The notes beneath the pieces were generated by a model. The model saw nothing but the letters and a program-made list of their open reading frames with translations, was not told the DNA's origin and made no database searches. A DNA stretch of 64,000 nucleotides from Capra hircus (lineage: Eukaryota > Chordata > Mammalia > Artiodactyla > Bovidae). The stretch lies in NCBI RefSeq assembly GCF_001704415.2, contig NC_030814.1, forward strand, positions 70,487,121 to 70,551,120, written 5' to 3'. The position numbers and the translations under genes were made by a program. Shown one piece after another: positions 1-13,000 of the stretch (position 1 is its first letter; every line of letters starts with the position of its first letter).

Positions 1-605
1 TGATTTGAAAACCATAACAGACATGACAACGTGTCATGTTACTACACCCTGGTGTTGACTCTTCAACCAGATGGATTCAATTATACATGAAAAAAATATT
101 TTCTTGTGACTTTTTTCTGATTGAGATGAGGCAGAAGGAAAAGACTCATCAACTTTTTTTTTAATTACAGAAGCAATATATGCTCCCTGTAAAGATATAT
201 GTGCACCATAAAATTTTATAGCACCGTGGTACCCCACAGTATGAATAAGCTATATTTATCTGTTCTAGTTACAAGTACATGGTTCCAAACCTCTGTTTTC
301 ACTGCCACAGTGAGCATCCTTTTGCATCATTAGGTGTAAATATTTCTGTAGAACAGATTCCTGGATGTGGAATTCCTTGTCAGAGGATGTTCATGTTTAG
401 AAAAATTTTTTTATGTAATGACACCATGTTTAATGAATATGAAAGTTCAGGTGAGGCTAGCTCAAGGAAGGGGGCCCAGAGAGGGCTCAGTGTCTTGTGT
501 GAGAGGTAAACTGTGACACAACCTCCCAGCACCCCTCTCCTCTACAGGGATTCACACTGGCCCCCTCAAAGCCTCTCAGCAGTCCTATGGGGACAGCAGA
601 GCATG
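1..605. other. No recognised gene
   Basis: A stretch beyond the likely 3' end of BTNL9 with only short frames on both strands. No splice-site-bounded exon and no clear repeat consensus is visible. Confidence 0.4.
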
Positions 606-730
606 ATGACTGGCCCCATTTTACAGTTGGGAAAACTGAATTCCAGGCAGATTCACTGCTTGCCCAAAGCCACACAGAGTTCCTGGTCCTGCCTCCTGCA
701 TCACTGTGGCCTGGCTCAGAGGAGATGTGA
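606..730 (-). repeat. MIR SINE fragment
   Basis: The plus strand reads like a reverse-complemented MIR core: a ccccattttacag block, then a gaaaactgaa block, then a tgcccaaagccacacag block in the usual order. It is diverged, as expected for an ancient mammalian SINE. Confidence 0.6.
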
Positions 731-1460
731 GTGGTGTGGGGGACAGAGGTGCGGTGTCCTCCACATGGGTTGATGTTAACAAAGTTGACCTCAAAGTAGC
801 TGTACCAATATATAAGCCCACCAAAAATGTGCCCGATCCATGGGAATCTTTGTCTTTCCATGAAAGATTCCTGTGGAGACAAGGATGACTTGCGTGTTGC
901 TGTCAAAGTCTAGGTGCTCTCAGCTCTGCTAGTCTCTGTGAGTTAATCACAAAGACCATCTCAGGTTAGGGTAAGCCTCACATCACAGGTGTGCTTTATA
1001 CACTGGATTGGGACCCATACATAGGTGTTGTTTTCATCCTTTCCCAGGTTTGAGGAATAGCTGCATGGAAAATGTGAACAGTGGGGAGAATTGAATGTAC
1101 CAGGTCCTACTTTTAGAAAACTTGACAGAGGGTCACTGGGCATAGACTGAAAGGAGGTGGGGGTGATTTGGTAAAACTTTTCTCTTCTCCCCCATTTATT
1201 TGTTCATTTATTTATGTATATCAGTAAAGATACACATATTCTTGGATTCCTTTTTTCTTGATCTATAACTCCCATTAATTACTTTGATGTTCAAATTTGG
1301 CTAATGGGAGTCCCTTCAAACTGGCTTTTCCGTCCAGTTGACATTTCCCCCTCTATTCTTTGAGGACTTCTTGCATTCTGGTAAAAGACAGACTCATTCT
1401 GCCACGTGTTTCTTTCAACACCCCCAATCTATTAACTCAGTTCTGGCACTATCTACCTAG
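731..1460. other. No recognised gene
   Basis: Unassigned sequence. It contains AT-rich tttatt motifs near 1196-1213 that would read AATAAA on the minus strand. Nothing ties them to a transcript. Confidence 0.35.
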
Positions 1461-1684
1461 TGTGTGCATGCTAAGTCGCTTCAGTCATGTCCAACCCTTT
1501 GTGACCCTATAGACTGTAGCCCACCAGGCTCCTCTGTCCAGGGGATTCTCCAGGCAAGAATACTGGAGTGGATTGCCATGCCCTCCTCCAGGGAATCTTC
1601 CCGACCCAGGGATTGAATCCGCATCGCTAGCATCTCCTGCATTGGCAGACTGGTTCTTTATCACTAGCACCACCTGGGAAGCCC
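1461..1684 (-). mobile_element. Bov-tA-type SINE
   Basis: A ruminant tRNA-derived SINE in reverse orientation. It runs from the gtcgcttcagtc end to the cacctgggaagccc end, which is the reverse complement of the usual gggcttccctggtggctc start. It is nearly full length. Confidence 0.9.
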
Positions 1685-3470
1685 GAGAGATAGGGTCAGA
1701 TCCCACAGGTTCTCAGTCCTACAAGACTTCCCTTTCTCTTTCAATACCAATTACAAATCCAGGTTGCCTGTGCTTCTGACCCACTCACTATAAATTGGAG
1801 ATTCCCAAGACCCCTACCTTGAGTTCCATTAATTTACCAGAGCAGCTCACAGAAGTCAGGAAGAGTTTACTAACTAGATTACAGATTTATTATAAAGTGA
1901 TATAGTTCAGGAACCAGGTAGAATAGATGCATAGAAGAAGGTATGTGGGAGGGGTACAGAGCTTCTTCCTTTATCTCTCTAAGCACCTCTCTCCCTGCAT
2001 CTCCAGCGTTCACCAGCCTGAAAGCTCTCTGAACCGAGTCCTTTTGGGGTTTTATGGAAAGTTTTCATCACATAGGCATTTCTGGTTAAATCATTGGCGC
2101 TTGGTGGTTGAACTCAATCTCCAGCCCCTTTTCCCTCTTTGAGGTAGGTGGGTAGGGTAGGGCTAAGTTACAACCCTCTGGTCACACAGTTGGTTCCCAT
2201 GGCAACTAGCCTCATCCTTACTGGCTTTCTAAAAATTATCTCAGTAATATAAATTCAGGTGTGGTTAAAGGGCTTGTTATGAATATCCAAAGACATCCTT
2301 ACGACTCTTATATTTTAGAAAATTTCAAGGGTTAAGAGCTCTGTTCTAAAATCTATGTCAAAAACCAAATAAATATTTCCTAGTATAGATCAGAATCTCA
2401 CCATGTATTTTCCCTGCGCCAGCCCTGAAGTGCACCATTTCTCCAAGGAGCCTCGGTTCCTTTCGGTAGTAAATAGTAACTAAAAACTAAGATCTCGGTG
2501 CTAGACATGCTCATTGGTACAGGGGTATTGTTTCTAAGCCCTCAGTGTAGACAGAGCCAGGAATTATATCACATCTGTCTATTTAACAACAATATGCATC
2601 TATTTCATAGTAAAAACCTCGAGTCACAATTATTCTTTCATTCTCTCCTTTCCCTATGTCTTGCTTTATGTTTTTATATTTTGTTGTTTGTTTTGTGGGC
2701 TTTTTTTTCTTTTTGTATCTCTTGTCTCTGGCTAAAGAAACCTCTCAGCACACTTAGTGAATTGACCTCTTCTTGGGCAATTCTTGTCATTATTCATTTT
2801 AATGTTCAAATTGTCCTATAATTGGTCAATGGAGCGCCTTTCACCTAGTTCCAATGTCTTTTTGCTATGTTCCCATCCGTTTTTGAGCATTCTTGTACAT
2901 AAAAGCAAAAGATGTTCTCTACTCTCACCACTTCTCCAAGTTCATTTTGGTGCTAATTGGCAGTGAAAACTAGCATCTGAGCCTTAGGTGAACTTGTTGC
3001 TTATGAACTGTCATTGTTTCCAGACCTTTGTAGAGCTAGAAAATACATACAAAAATATTACAATACAGAAATTAACTGATACCCCAGTCTTATCTGATGA
3101 ATTTTCTCCTCTTTTTCCCCCATTCCAGTTTCTTTCATGTCTTCACAGTGAACACTGTGACTCCTAGCAACATGAATATATGTTTACTCACCTGCTCAAT
3201 CCTACAACATACACAGATAAGCTTTGGAATTGTCTTTCTTTAAATAAAAAAGAAAGAAAAAATCATATTCATACATGTACACATTCACATCTACATAGGC
3301 AAAGGTCTCTCTTTGCCCCCTTTCTGCTGAGCCTTTTGGCCTTTGCCGACATTCTGGGGCAGACAGTGAGGTTAGTGTATCTGTTGGCTTTACAGGAAGC
3401 AGAAGAGCATAGCGCCAGCTGGGTATCCAGGAAGCCGCCCAGGACCCAGTCCAGTGGCCACGAAAGCACT
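1685..3470 (-). other. BTNL9 downstream region, probable 3' UTR in its right part
   Basis: The BTNL9 stop codon lies at 3471-3473, so the 3' untranslated region must extend leftward into this stretch. Candidate minus-strand poly(A) signals are AATAAA at 1886-1891 and an ATTAAA-type hexamer near 2798. Neither can be confirmed without transcript data. No other coding exon is visible here. Confidence 0.35.
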
Positions 3471-4090
3471 TCACCACAGGCCCAGGGCAGGGTTCGAGGA
3501 CTCATAGGGTTGTATCCAGGCGTCACTGTCCTCCTCTTCGAGGACGCGTTTCTCACCAACTGGTAATGGGCAGATGGTAAGCGGATCTGGGTGTTCGCTG
3601 CCATCGTGGGCTCTAGGCCTGAAATATGCGCAGAGCATCCCCGAGAAGGTGTCGGTGAAGGTGAAAATGTGGGAGCCGTCGGATACGTTGAAGAAGGACA
3701 GCTTTCCAGCCTCAACATCCAGAAAGATGCCCAGGCAGCGGGGCGGCACGCGCACGCTGAGCGGGACGCGGTGCTGGTCCAGGACGAAGTACTCACAGCT
3801 GTTCCACAGCCCCATCACCCAGTAGCCAGTCGCCGGGCTCATGCGAGCATGCCCTGCACGCGGCACCGCAGCCAGACGCACACCGAGAAACCAGCTGCTG
3901 CGGCGGCCCACGTGCACCTCCCAGTAGTGGCGGCCAGCGGAGAAGCGCTCCCGGCTCAGGACGCACGTCTGCTCAGAGAACCACTGAGGGTTCTCTGACC
4001 CCAGCGCAGTCCTGCGTGAGAACACGCTTTTGCCATCCTCGGAGACCTCCAGGCTGGGGTGGGCAGAGCCAGGATCCAGGGTCACATCCA
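3471..4090 (-). CDS. BTNL9: BTNL9 terminal coding exon: PRY-SPRY (B30.2) domain
   Basis: The exon begins after a pyrimidine-rich tract and a CACAG acceptor at 4091-4095. Its first bases TG complete a GTG valine codon with the last G of the 27-bp exon at 5194. It encodes about 206 residues, V333 to W538, ending in TGA at 3471-3473. B30.2 hallmarks are visible: the LDP motif near the start, WEVHVG after ERFSAGRHY, WFLGV, YWVMGLWN, an LDVE variant of the LDYE motif, and PLTICPL near the end. B30.2 domains bind ligands through variable loops; in butyrophilins they face the cytosol. The exon is markedly GC- and CpG-rich compared with its surroundings. The tail after PLTICPL is acidic (EEEDSD) and then short and unstructured. 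Confidence 0.95.
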
Positions 4091-7000
4091 CTGTGCAAAG
4101 GCACAGGGTCAGTGCCCGCCGGGGACGGTTCTGCCCGCACCCACATCCCTGTCCCCTCCCCTGATAGGCAAACGTCTAGTTCTCCCGATGGAGCAATCGA
4201 TGGAATAGTTACCCCTCTCCTGAAGCCCCTCCTCCCACCACCCTGGGACTGAAGAGGCATGGAAGTCACTCCCTAGCTTTTGAAAGTGATAAGAGCAATT
4301 CATTTCCTTCCTTAACCGGAAGGCTCTTGAATTCCATGGTGCCATACAGAGCACAGATAGCAAATGAGGGAGGTTTCTGGGAATGGAGGCGGGCTCACTT
4401 TTCCCAAGACCTGGGCCGCAAGAGGGCTCCCCAGGTAGTGATAGTGGTAAAGAACCCGTCTGCCAAAGCCCGACACATAAGCGAGAGGGGTTGATCCCTG
4501 GGTCAGGAAGAGCCCCTGGAGGGGGGCATGGCAACCCACTCCAGTATTCTTGCCTGGAGAATCCCATGGACAGAGGAGTCTGGCCGGCTACAGCCCATAG
4601 GGTGGCAGAGTCCTACACGACTGGAGTGACTTAGCACACATGCCCAGTCAATAGGAAGGAGCTCAGGACTGGTTCTTCCTGGCTGCTCTTATCACTCAGT
4701 GTGACCTTGAGATCACTAGTGAGCTCTGGGCCTCTGTTGTACAGCAATGTTAGGATTTTAAAACTGAAGGGGACCCCTGAGATCATCTAGTCCAGTACCC
4801 TGCACTCCAGCAACCCATTCCCCCTCCACCCCCAAATCACACTCATTTGATGGACAGGGACCCCAAGGATCCCTCTGTCAGATAATGTGGGAAGTTCTGC
4901 CAGATGGAAACAAATCTAGTAAAATCCAGAAAGTTATATGCATGTGGGAGCATCAGAGTGCACACAAATGTGTGCATGTGTGAGTGCAATCACATTTGTG
5001 CATATGAGCGTGTATGTGTGCAGGCATACATGTCATGCTGTGTGTGTGTGCAAGTGAGCTTGTGAGTTTGTATGCAGGCTCCATCCATGGCTCCTGGAAA
5101 GACCCTTCCTCTAATCTCAGTTCTGGAGACCTCCCTTCTGATTAAGATCCAGCCAACCTAATTCACAAGATATAGTTCCCTGGCTTCAGTTACCTGCATG
5201 TCGTTGAGCTGCTCTCCACTCTGAAACCAAACAGAGAAGAAAAAGAGACTCAGAGATCTGAGTCAGTAACTCTGGAACCTTGAGGGAGCCTTAAGATGCA
5301 TGAAGGATGCCTGTAAACTGAGTAATCTCATCTCCATCATGATAACTTGTTTGGACCCAGACTAGCCTGGGTCCACCATGGCATCTTCCCAGGAATCTGG
5401 GATTGGGCAGGGAGGCTGGTGCTAGTGCTGGCTTATGCCAAAGCTGTGTACAGGCTGAGGTGGTGCTGGATAGTGGGATAACAGAGTATGTGAGCAAAGA
5501 GAACCAATATAGGCAGTTGGGATGCCTTGAAGGATGGAAACAAAGCCTCCATTTCTGACTGGCTTAGTCCCCAGGAGGCCCAGCTGAGCTTGGCTCCTGT
5601 TCTAAGACGTCCTTTGGACGCCCTGACTTGCTCTCTTTCTTACTGTGTGGATTTCTGTTTTGTTTTATCTCGTCCTATATTACAGCAGAGAGCACCAAAG
5701 TCACAAAATGCAGAAACAGTAGAAGATGTTATCAGAGCTCCATAAATTTATATGGAGCCTTTCAACCCTGATTTTGCATCAGAATAACCAGCAGAACTTC
5801 ACAAATCTAGAGCTCTTGCATAGAATAACTCAAATCTATACAGTTGTCAATCCTCCCTAAATTTAGCTGTAAATTCAAACCAATCCCAGCTAAAACTACT
5901 TTTGGATGTTTTGGGGAACTTCATAAATTTATCCTAAAATTTATATTTTTAAAAGGTCCACGAACTTTAAAAAGGAAGGGGAAATGGAGGAGAACTTGTA
6001 CTTTCAGGTACTTTAAAAACCAAGGTAATAGGTGACCAAGAGGCAGACCCATCAAGACATGGCAACTGAGTATGCACTAAAGGTGATGTCCACATTGATG
6101 GGTAAGTCACAGATAGTGTGTAGTAAGCGGCACTGGGAAAGCTAACTCTTTATATGAGAAAAATCACTGGACTCTTGTCTAACACCACATAAAAAGGTAA
6201 ATTTCAGATGGATAAAAAAACTTACACATAACATATAAAGTGAATAGAAGAAAAGGTAGGAGACTAGATTTGTGACCTAAATGTGAAGAAGATCTCCAAC
6301 AAAAGTTAAAAGTCACAAACCATAAAGTAAAAGTGTGATAAATTATATTTTATCAGAACTAATTATTTTCAATAAGGGGCACCATTGGACAGAGCTAATA
6401 GCAGATAACAGAAGAGAAGAAGGAATTCACAATGTGTGATAACAATGAGAGATTAATATCATATATATTATATAATAATAATAATATTGCATGAAGGATG
6501 CCTGCAAGCCCAAAGGCTCCATTCCCCAGCACTGACACCAGCCCTGTCCTGTGAATCAACAAGAAAAAGATAGCAACAACATATGGAAAATAGGCAAAGG
6601 ACACGAACTGGCAATTTTTAGAAGAGGAAGCCCAAAAGCCAGCTAGCATGTAAAGAAATGCTCAGATTTCTTAGTGCTCAGTTGAGTGCAAACCCAAAGA
6701 ATAATTACTTAGCTCCATTGACTGGCACGCTTAGAAAGCTGGCTCACACGAGATGTGGGCTCATGGAGCTTCCATGCACTGCTGGCATGGGACGATGGTG
6801 CTACTTTCAGGAATCCTTCTATCCCACTTAGTGAAACATCCCTAGTGGACCAGCACTTCTCCTCTTAGAGAAATCTCCACACAGGGCCAGAAAACAATTT
6901 ATTCATCACTAGTGGTCTATAGTGATATGGAGTTAGAAGGCTGGATGTCTACTCCAGGAGGATGGCTGGCTCAAATGGAGTGCTCTGCAGCAAGGGGATA

Positions 7001-10000
7001 CAGACTAGAGTTACATGTGGCAGCAGGGATAGATATTAAAGCACAGTGATGAGTGAGAAAAGCAAGTGAGATCAGCATGAGACCATAAATATCTTTACAG
7101 TAACTACAGTGTATGCGCACAAAACAGAAATTTCACCTCTTGCAAGAATACATTCAAAATAAAGATACACATTACTGGCTGTTTTACGGGGGAAATGGAA
7201 GAAGGTACAGGGACAAATATTTACATGTAAGGTAACATGCCCATTCCAGAACCACAGGTGAGAGTCTTTGAGGGCAGGCACCAGGAATCTAGGTGATTCT
7301 GATGTGCAACCAGGATTGGCACCAATGATTTACTGTATGCTTACACCTCTGCTGCTGCTGCTAAGTCACTTCAGTCGTGTCCCACTCTGTGTGACCCCAT
7401 AGACGGCAGCCCACCAGGCTTCCCCGTCCCTGGGAATCTCCAGGCAAGAACACTGGAGTGGGTTGCCATTTCCTTCTCCAATGCATGACAGTGAAAAGTG
7501 AAAGTGAAGTCACTCAGTCGTATCCGACTCCTGGTGACCCCATGGACTGCAGCCCACCAGGCTCCTCCATCCAGGGGATTTTCCAGGCAAGAGTACTGGA
7601 GTGGGGTGCCATTGCCTTCTCCACCTCAGGGCAATGTAAACATAAATATAAAAGTCAAAGTCAAATATAGCCTATACCGAGTGACATAGATTAATACGTG
7701 TGTAGCAAATGGGATAAATCAGAATGAAGCATAGTTGGTTAGAGCAGTTGACTAGGATGCTGAGACATAAAGTGGACAGTGGGAGAAACATGGGCTTCAC
7801 TCACCAGCCTGGCCTTCAGCCCTTCTCCAGTCTGAAGTAGCCAAGGAAAAGCAGAATTAGAACAAAGTCCCTTCAGCCTCCTTGTCCACACATCAAATTT
7901 GCACCCACCCCTGCTCCACTCCCCTTTCTCCTGCCACCCACCCAGCCAGCAGGGTTCCAATCTGGCCGTCATACCTGCTTGGGAGATCAGAAGCACATTT
8001 ACAGATAACCAGATAGACAAGAAGAGATAGTTCTGGGCAGGAGAGACTCACTTACCCAGCTCTACTTGAAGCTTCCCTGTAAGCAGAACCCACAGAGAAA
8101 ATATCAGCGTTTGGATGAGTGAAACCACCTTCACAAGGCAGTTAGGTCACTGAGACAAGGTTTCATAGTCTTAAACTATTACTCATTCCAATCCTGTTTT
8201 AGGTGCTGCATCACCCATCTGCAAGCTTTTTACTCCTCACCCTATTCTTTGCTCTACGGCAGAAATCTGCACAGGGCTGGGAAGGGAAAACATTTGCCCT
8301 GAAACTGCAAGCTTTTCCTAGGGAGGAAGTCCCTGTGTAAATCCAGGCACAGGGCACATCCTGCATGAACCTCAAGGTCACTTACCAGTTATTATTTAAA
8401 AAACTGGGTGGATATCACACTCAATTATTTCCCCTGGCAAGATACCAAGACTCTGATATTTTGCCACCAGAAATGCATTCCTCTGAGTTCCCTACTCTAT
8501 GCCATCTTTTAAAAGTTAATACTAGGAAAGGCAATGATATACACTAATTCAGACTATAGGGTTAATGACTTATCATGCTGTTTTGTTGTTGTTTGGTCAA
8601 TTGCCTTTTGTTTGTTTTCCCCTGCATGACTAGGTAGACTGCAAAACAAGCTTCTACTTCACTATTTTGTCTGGTGTTTTTCTGGGGCAGACAAAGTGGT
8701 TCTCAAGGTCTTCCCCTACCCATTGTGGCCTTCTCCTCCATCCCCTCATCCTTTGAATTCACTCTTTCCTCCTCCCCCAACATGGTTTCAAGGTGCTGAA
8801 TCCCCCTGGGGAGAAAAGTGGATTTGATAAGTTACTTTCACTTTGGTGCAAATTACAGACACCTTCTTTCTCAGTGACATTTGCTTTAAAAAGAGAAGGC
8901 TATCCTAGGAAGATAAACCAGAAGGAGGAGACCTTTAACCGTGGAACTGTAACGGAATCATATAATTTGCAGGAGAGGGCCTGGCAAAATCTATCCAGAA
9001 ATTCTTAAGTCATAATTCCTTGGCAGGTGTGCACACATCCATTTGGGAGGAGAAAGGCAGGATACGCAGAGGGCTGGATATAGAATTAGATCACTGTGAT
9101 TCAGTGCTCTCCAAAGGGGGCCTAAAATCACTGAACCCCTGTTTCTGCCATGGGTTACCCCCCTAGCCCACCACCAGCACAATGGACATGGCACCCAGAA
9201 CTTACCCAGCTCCGCTGTGAGTTTCCCTGGAGAAAGAAACAAAGAATAGAGAAAAATTTCCATCCATCACTGAGGGCTTGCTTCTCCAAAGTGCACAGAC
9301 TTGGAACCCACATGCTCTGGAGAGCCAGTTTGAGCTGGACATGGGAGAGGAACAGGCTCCAAGGCAAGAGAAGTGAAAGTAAACCTCTGCCTCAATCCTT
9401 CTCTGCCCCCTCCCCAACTCCCCTAACCCTATGTGCCCTACTTGTCTTCTTGACCCAGTGCCCTCAGAGATGTGGGTAAAAAGCCCGTCTTTCTTCCCGC
9501 TTACCTTTGTCTTTCTCTGCCTGCTTCTTCAGCTTTTCTGAAAGGAAGGAAAAAGGGGAGCAGAGATCAGCGCGTGTGCTACTCTACCTGTTTCCCATGT
9601 CCCGTTCCCACCCTGCCGCCAAGCAAGATGGCCCCTCAGCAGTGGCCTTCCCCGCCCCACCACATGGCCGCCTCTACCACTTTTCTCCTGGGCAAAGCCA
9701 GTTCCAGGAGGGCAGCCCCCTGACTCTGCCTGGTACCTTGGGACTTCCGTTGCTTCCGAAAGAAGTACAGCACCAGCATCATGAGGAGAGCCAGAAGGAG
9801 CGGCAGGCCCACCAGAGTCCCAAGGAAAGCTCTCTTCCAGGGAGAGGTTCCGGGTAAAAACACATCTGGAAAACACCCCACTCATCACTAAATACTAAGT
9901 GAGAAGACTGGTCCAGACACTGTATGTCAGAAAATCTTTCTAGCAACTGGTTGGCCCTTTCTGGGCCCTACCATGTGTATATGCATGCTTAGCCGCTTCA

Positions 10001-13000
10001 ATTATGTGTTCAACTCTTTGCAACCCCATCAGCTGTAGCCCACCAGGCTCCTTTGTCCATGAGATTCTCCAGGCAAGAATATGGGAGTGGGTTGCCATGC
10101 CCTCCTCCAGTGGATCTTCGTACCCAGTGATTGAACCCACATTTCATATGTCTCCTACATTGCAGGCAGATTCTTTTCCCACTGAACCACCTGGGAAGCC
10201 CAAGCCCCACCACAGCCATCTGCAAAATGGACATGAAAGCTATTGCATGGTGCTCAGGAGAGGTAGCATCTGAGGAAGAGTGGAAACTTGAACTTGCTCA
10301 GCACAGAGGGGAAAATAGCACAAACTGAGGGATGTAAAAGCAAGGAGCTGATGGGCTCTGCCCAGTCCTTCATCTTAGAGCTTATGTGACCACAGCCCTG
10401 ACCTCCCGCTACTTCTCACTCTTGCTTTACATCTAAGAAAATTAGAAATCAAAGTGTTGATATCTGAAACTCAGTGAATAATTGCTACCTATTGCTCTGA
10501 CAAACTATGGGAAATTCTGAAAGAGATGGGAATACCAGACCACCTGACCTGCCTCTTGAGAAATCTGTATGCAGGTCAAGAAGCAACAGTTAGAACTGGA
10601 CATGGAACAACAGACTGGTTCCAAATTGGGAAAGGAGTATGTCAAGGCTGTATATTGTCACTCTGCTATTTAACATATATGCAGAATACATCATGAGAAA
10701 CGCCGGGCTGGAAGAAGTACAGGCTGGAATCTAGATTGCTGGGAGAAATATCAATAACCTCAGATATGCAGATGACACCACCCTTATATGGCAGAAAGTG
10801 AAGAGGAACTGAAGAGCCTCTTGATGAAAGTGGAAGAGGAGAATGAAACAGGTAGCTTAAAACTCAACATTCAGAAAACTAAGATCATGGCATCCAGTGC
10901 CATCATTTCATGGCAAATGGATGGGGAAACAATGGAAACAGTGAGAGACTTTATCATTTTGGACTCCAAAGTCACTGCAGATGGTGACTGCAGCCATGAA
11001 ATTAAAAGACGTTTGCTCCTTGGAAGAAAAGTTATGACCAACCTAGACAGCATATTAAAAAGCAGAGACATTACTTTGCTAACAAAGGTCCATCTAGTCG
11101 AAGCTATGGTTTTTCCAGTAGTCATTATGAATATGAGAGTTGGACTATAAAGAAAGCTGAGCGCAGAAGAATTGATGCTTTTCAACTGTTGTGTTGGAGA
11201 AGACTCTTGAGAGTCCCTTGGACTGCAAGGAGATCCAACCAGTCCATCCCAAAGGAAATCAGTCCTGAATATTCATTGGAAGGACTGATGCTAAAGTTGA
11301 AACTACAATACTTTGGCCATCTGATGCCAAAGAACTGACTCATTGGAAAAGACCCTGATGCTGGGAAAGATTGAAGGGAGCAGAAGGGGACAACAGAGGA
11401 TGATATGGTTGGAAGGCATCACTGACTTGGTGGACATGAGTCTGAGTAAGCTCTGGGAGTTGGTGATGGACAGGGAAGCCTGGCGTCCTGCAGTCCATGG
11501 GGTCACAAAGAGTCAGACAAAACTGAGCGACTAAACTGAACTGAACTGATTGCTCTAACGAATCCATGTGTCATATTGCCCTTCATGCAAACACCTGGCT
11601 TCTACTTCTCATCACATCTTTGCAAGAATTGTTAGCAAAGCCATGTAGGGCTGACTGACAGTTCCCCTCTTCCCACTCCAGGCATCCTAAGGAGGATCTT
11701 CCCAGAAGCAGAGTGTGGTGCAGAGCCTACAGAGACAGTGGCCAGACAGTAAAGAAATACAGCAATCCTCTAGAAACTCTTGTGGAAATTCGATAGAATA
11801 ATTTTATGTCTGTTGAAGACAATGAAATTGGTGTTTTGATCTCAATGGTCTTTAATTTTTTCGGTTTATTGTAGTAAAATAAACATAACACAAAATTTAC
11901 TATCTTAACCATTTTAAGTTTATAGTTCAGTGGCATAAGTACATTCACACTGGAAATTCCCTGGCAGTCCACTGAGTTCAATCCCTGGTTGAGGAATTAA
12001 GATCCTGCAAGCCATTGTATGCATGGCCAAAAAAAAAAAAGTACACCAACATGGTTGTGCAGCCAACACCAGCAGTACTTTTTTTAATTGTCCCAAACTG
12101 AGAGTCTGTACCCATTAAACACTAACTCCCCAGTCTTCCCACCCAGCCTCTGGTAACTTCTATTCTGCTTTTCATCTCTATGAATTGATGATGCTGGGTA
12201 CCTCATATAAGTAGAATCATACAATATTTGTCCTTTTGTGTTTGTCTTTGTTTCACTTAACATAATGTGTTGTTTGGGTTGGTTTTTAATTTTCTTTTTT
12301 TAGCAGTGTGTTTTTATTATTTGGTAAAAGCATTGAGCCACAAAGGACTGGTCCTTCACCACAGATGGTTTTTGAAGCACTGACCTAGGAGGTAAAGAGC
12401 TCAGAGTCCTAAGCCTTGATGACCTGTGATCTCCATCTTGCTCTCTGTTCCAGCCTTTCCTGCATCTTTCCAGCTCTTCCAGTAGCTATGCACATTTCCA
12501 CCTCAGGACCTTTGCACTTGCTATTCCCTCTACCTGAATAGTCTCCTTACAGAAATCCACATGAGCAACACACTTTGTCAAGGTTAAACACAAATTTAAA
12601 AATTTGTGCAAAAAAGCAAGCGAGATTCCCCTTCCCCTTCTCTTAGACTGTTTCCTTTAGAAAATTTATAAATTCTTTCTCTATCCCTTCAAGTGCTTCC
12701 CAGGTGGCATTACTGGCAAAGAACTCAACTGCTAACACTCTCTGACATAAATCACAGCAAGATCCTCTATGACCCATCTCCCAGAGTAATGGAAATAAAA
12801 ACAAAAATAAACAAATGGGACCTAATTAAACCTAAAAGCTTTTGCACAAAGAAGGAAAGTATAAGCAAGGTGAAAAGATAGCCCTCAGAATGGGAGAAAA
12901 TAATAGCAAATGAAATAACTGACAAAGAATTAATCTCCAAACTATACAAGCGGCTCATGCATCTCAATACCAGAAAAACAAATAACCCAATCAAAAAGTG

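Noticed and set aside
3591..3998. Plus-strand frame of 135 codons, and other frames overlapping the B30.2 exon
   Set aside because: It is antisense to a well-supported B30.2 exon. GC-rich composition explains the lack of stops.
9507..9857. Plus- and minus-strand frames of 81-119 codons around the transmembrane exon
   Set aside because: Only the part within the splice borders 9737-9865 fits BTNL9. The rest is intron or the opposite strand.
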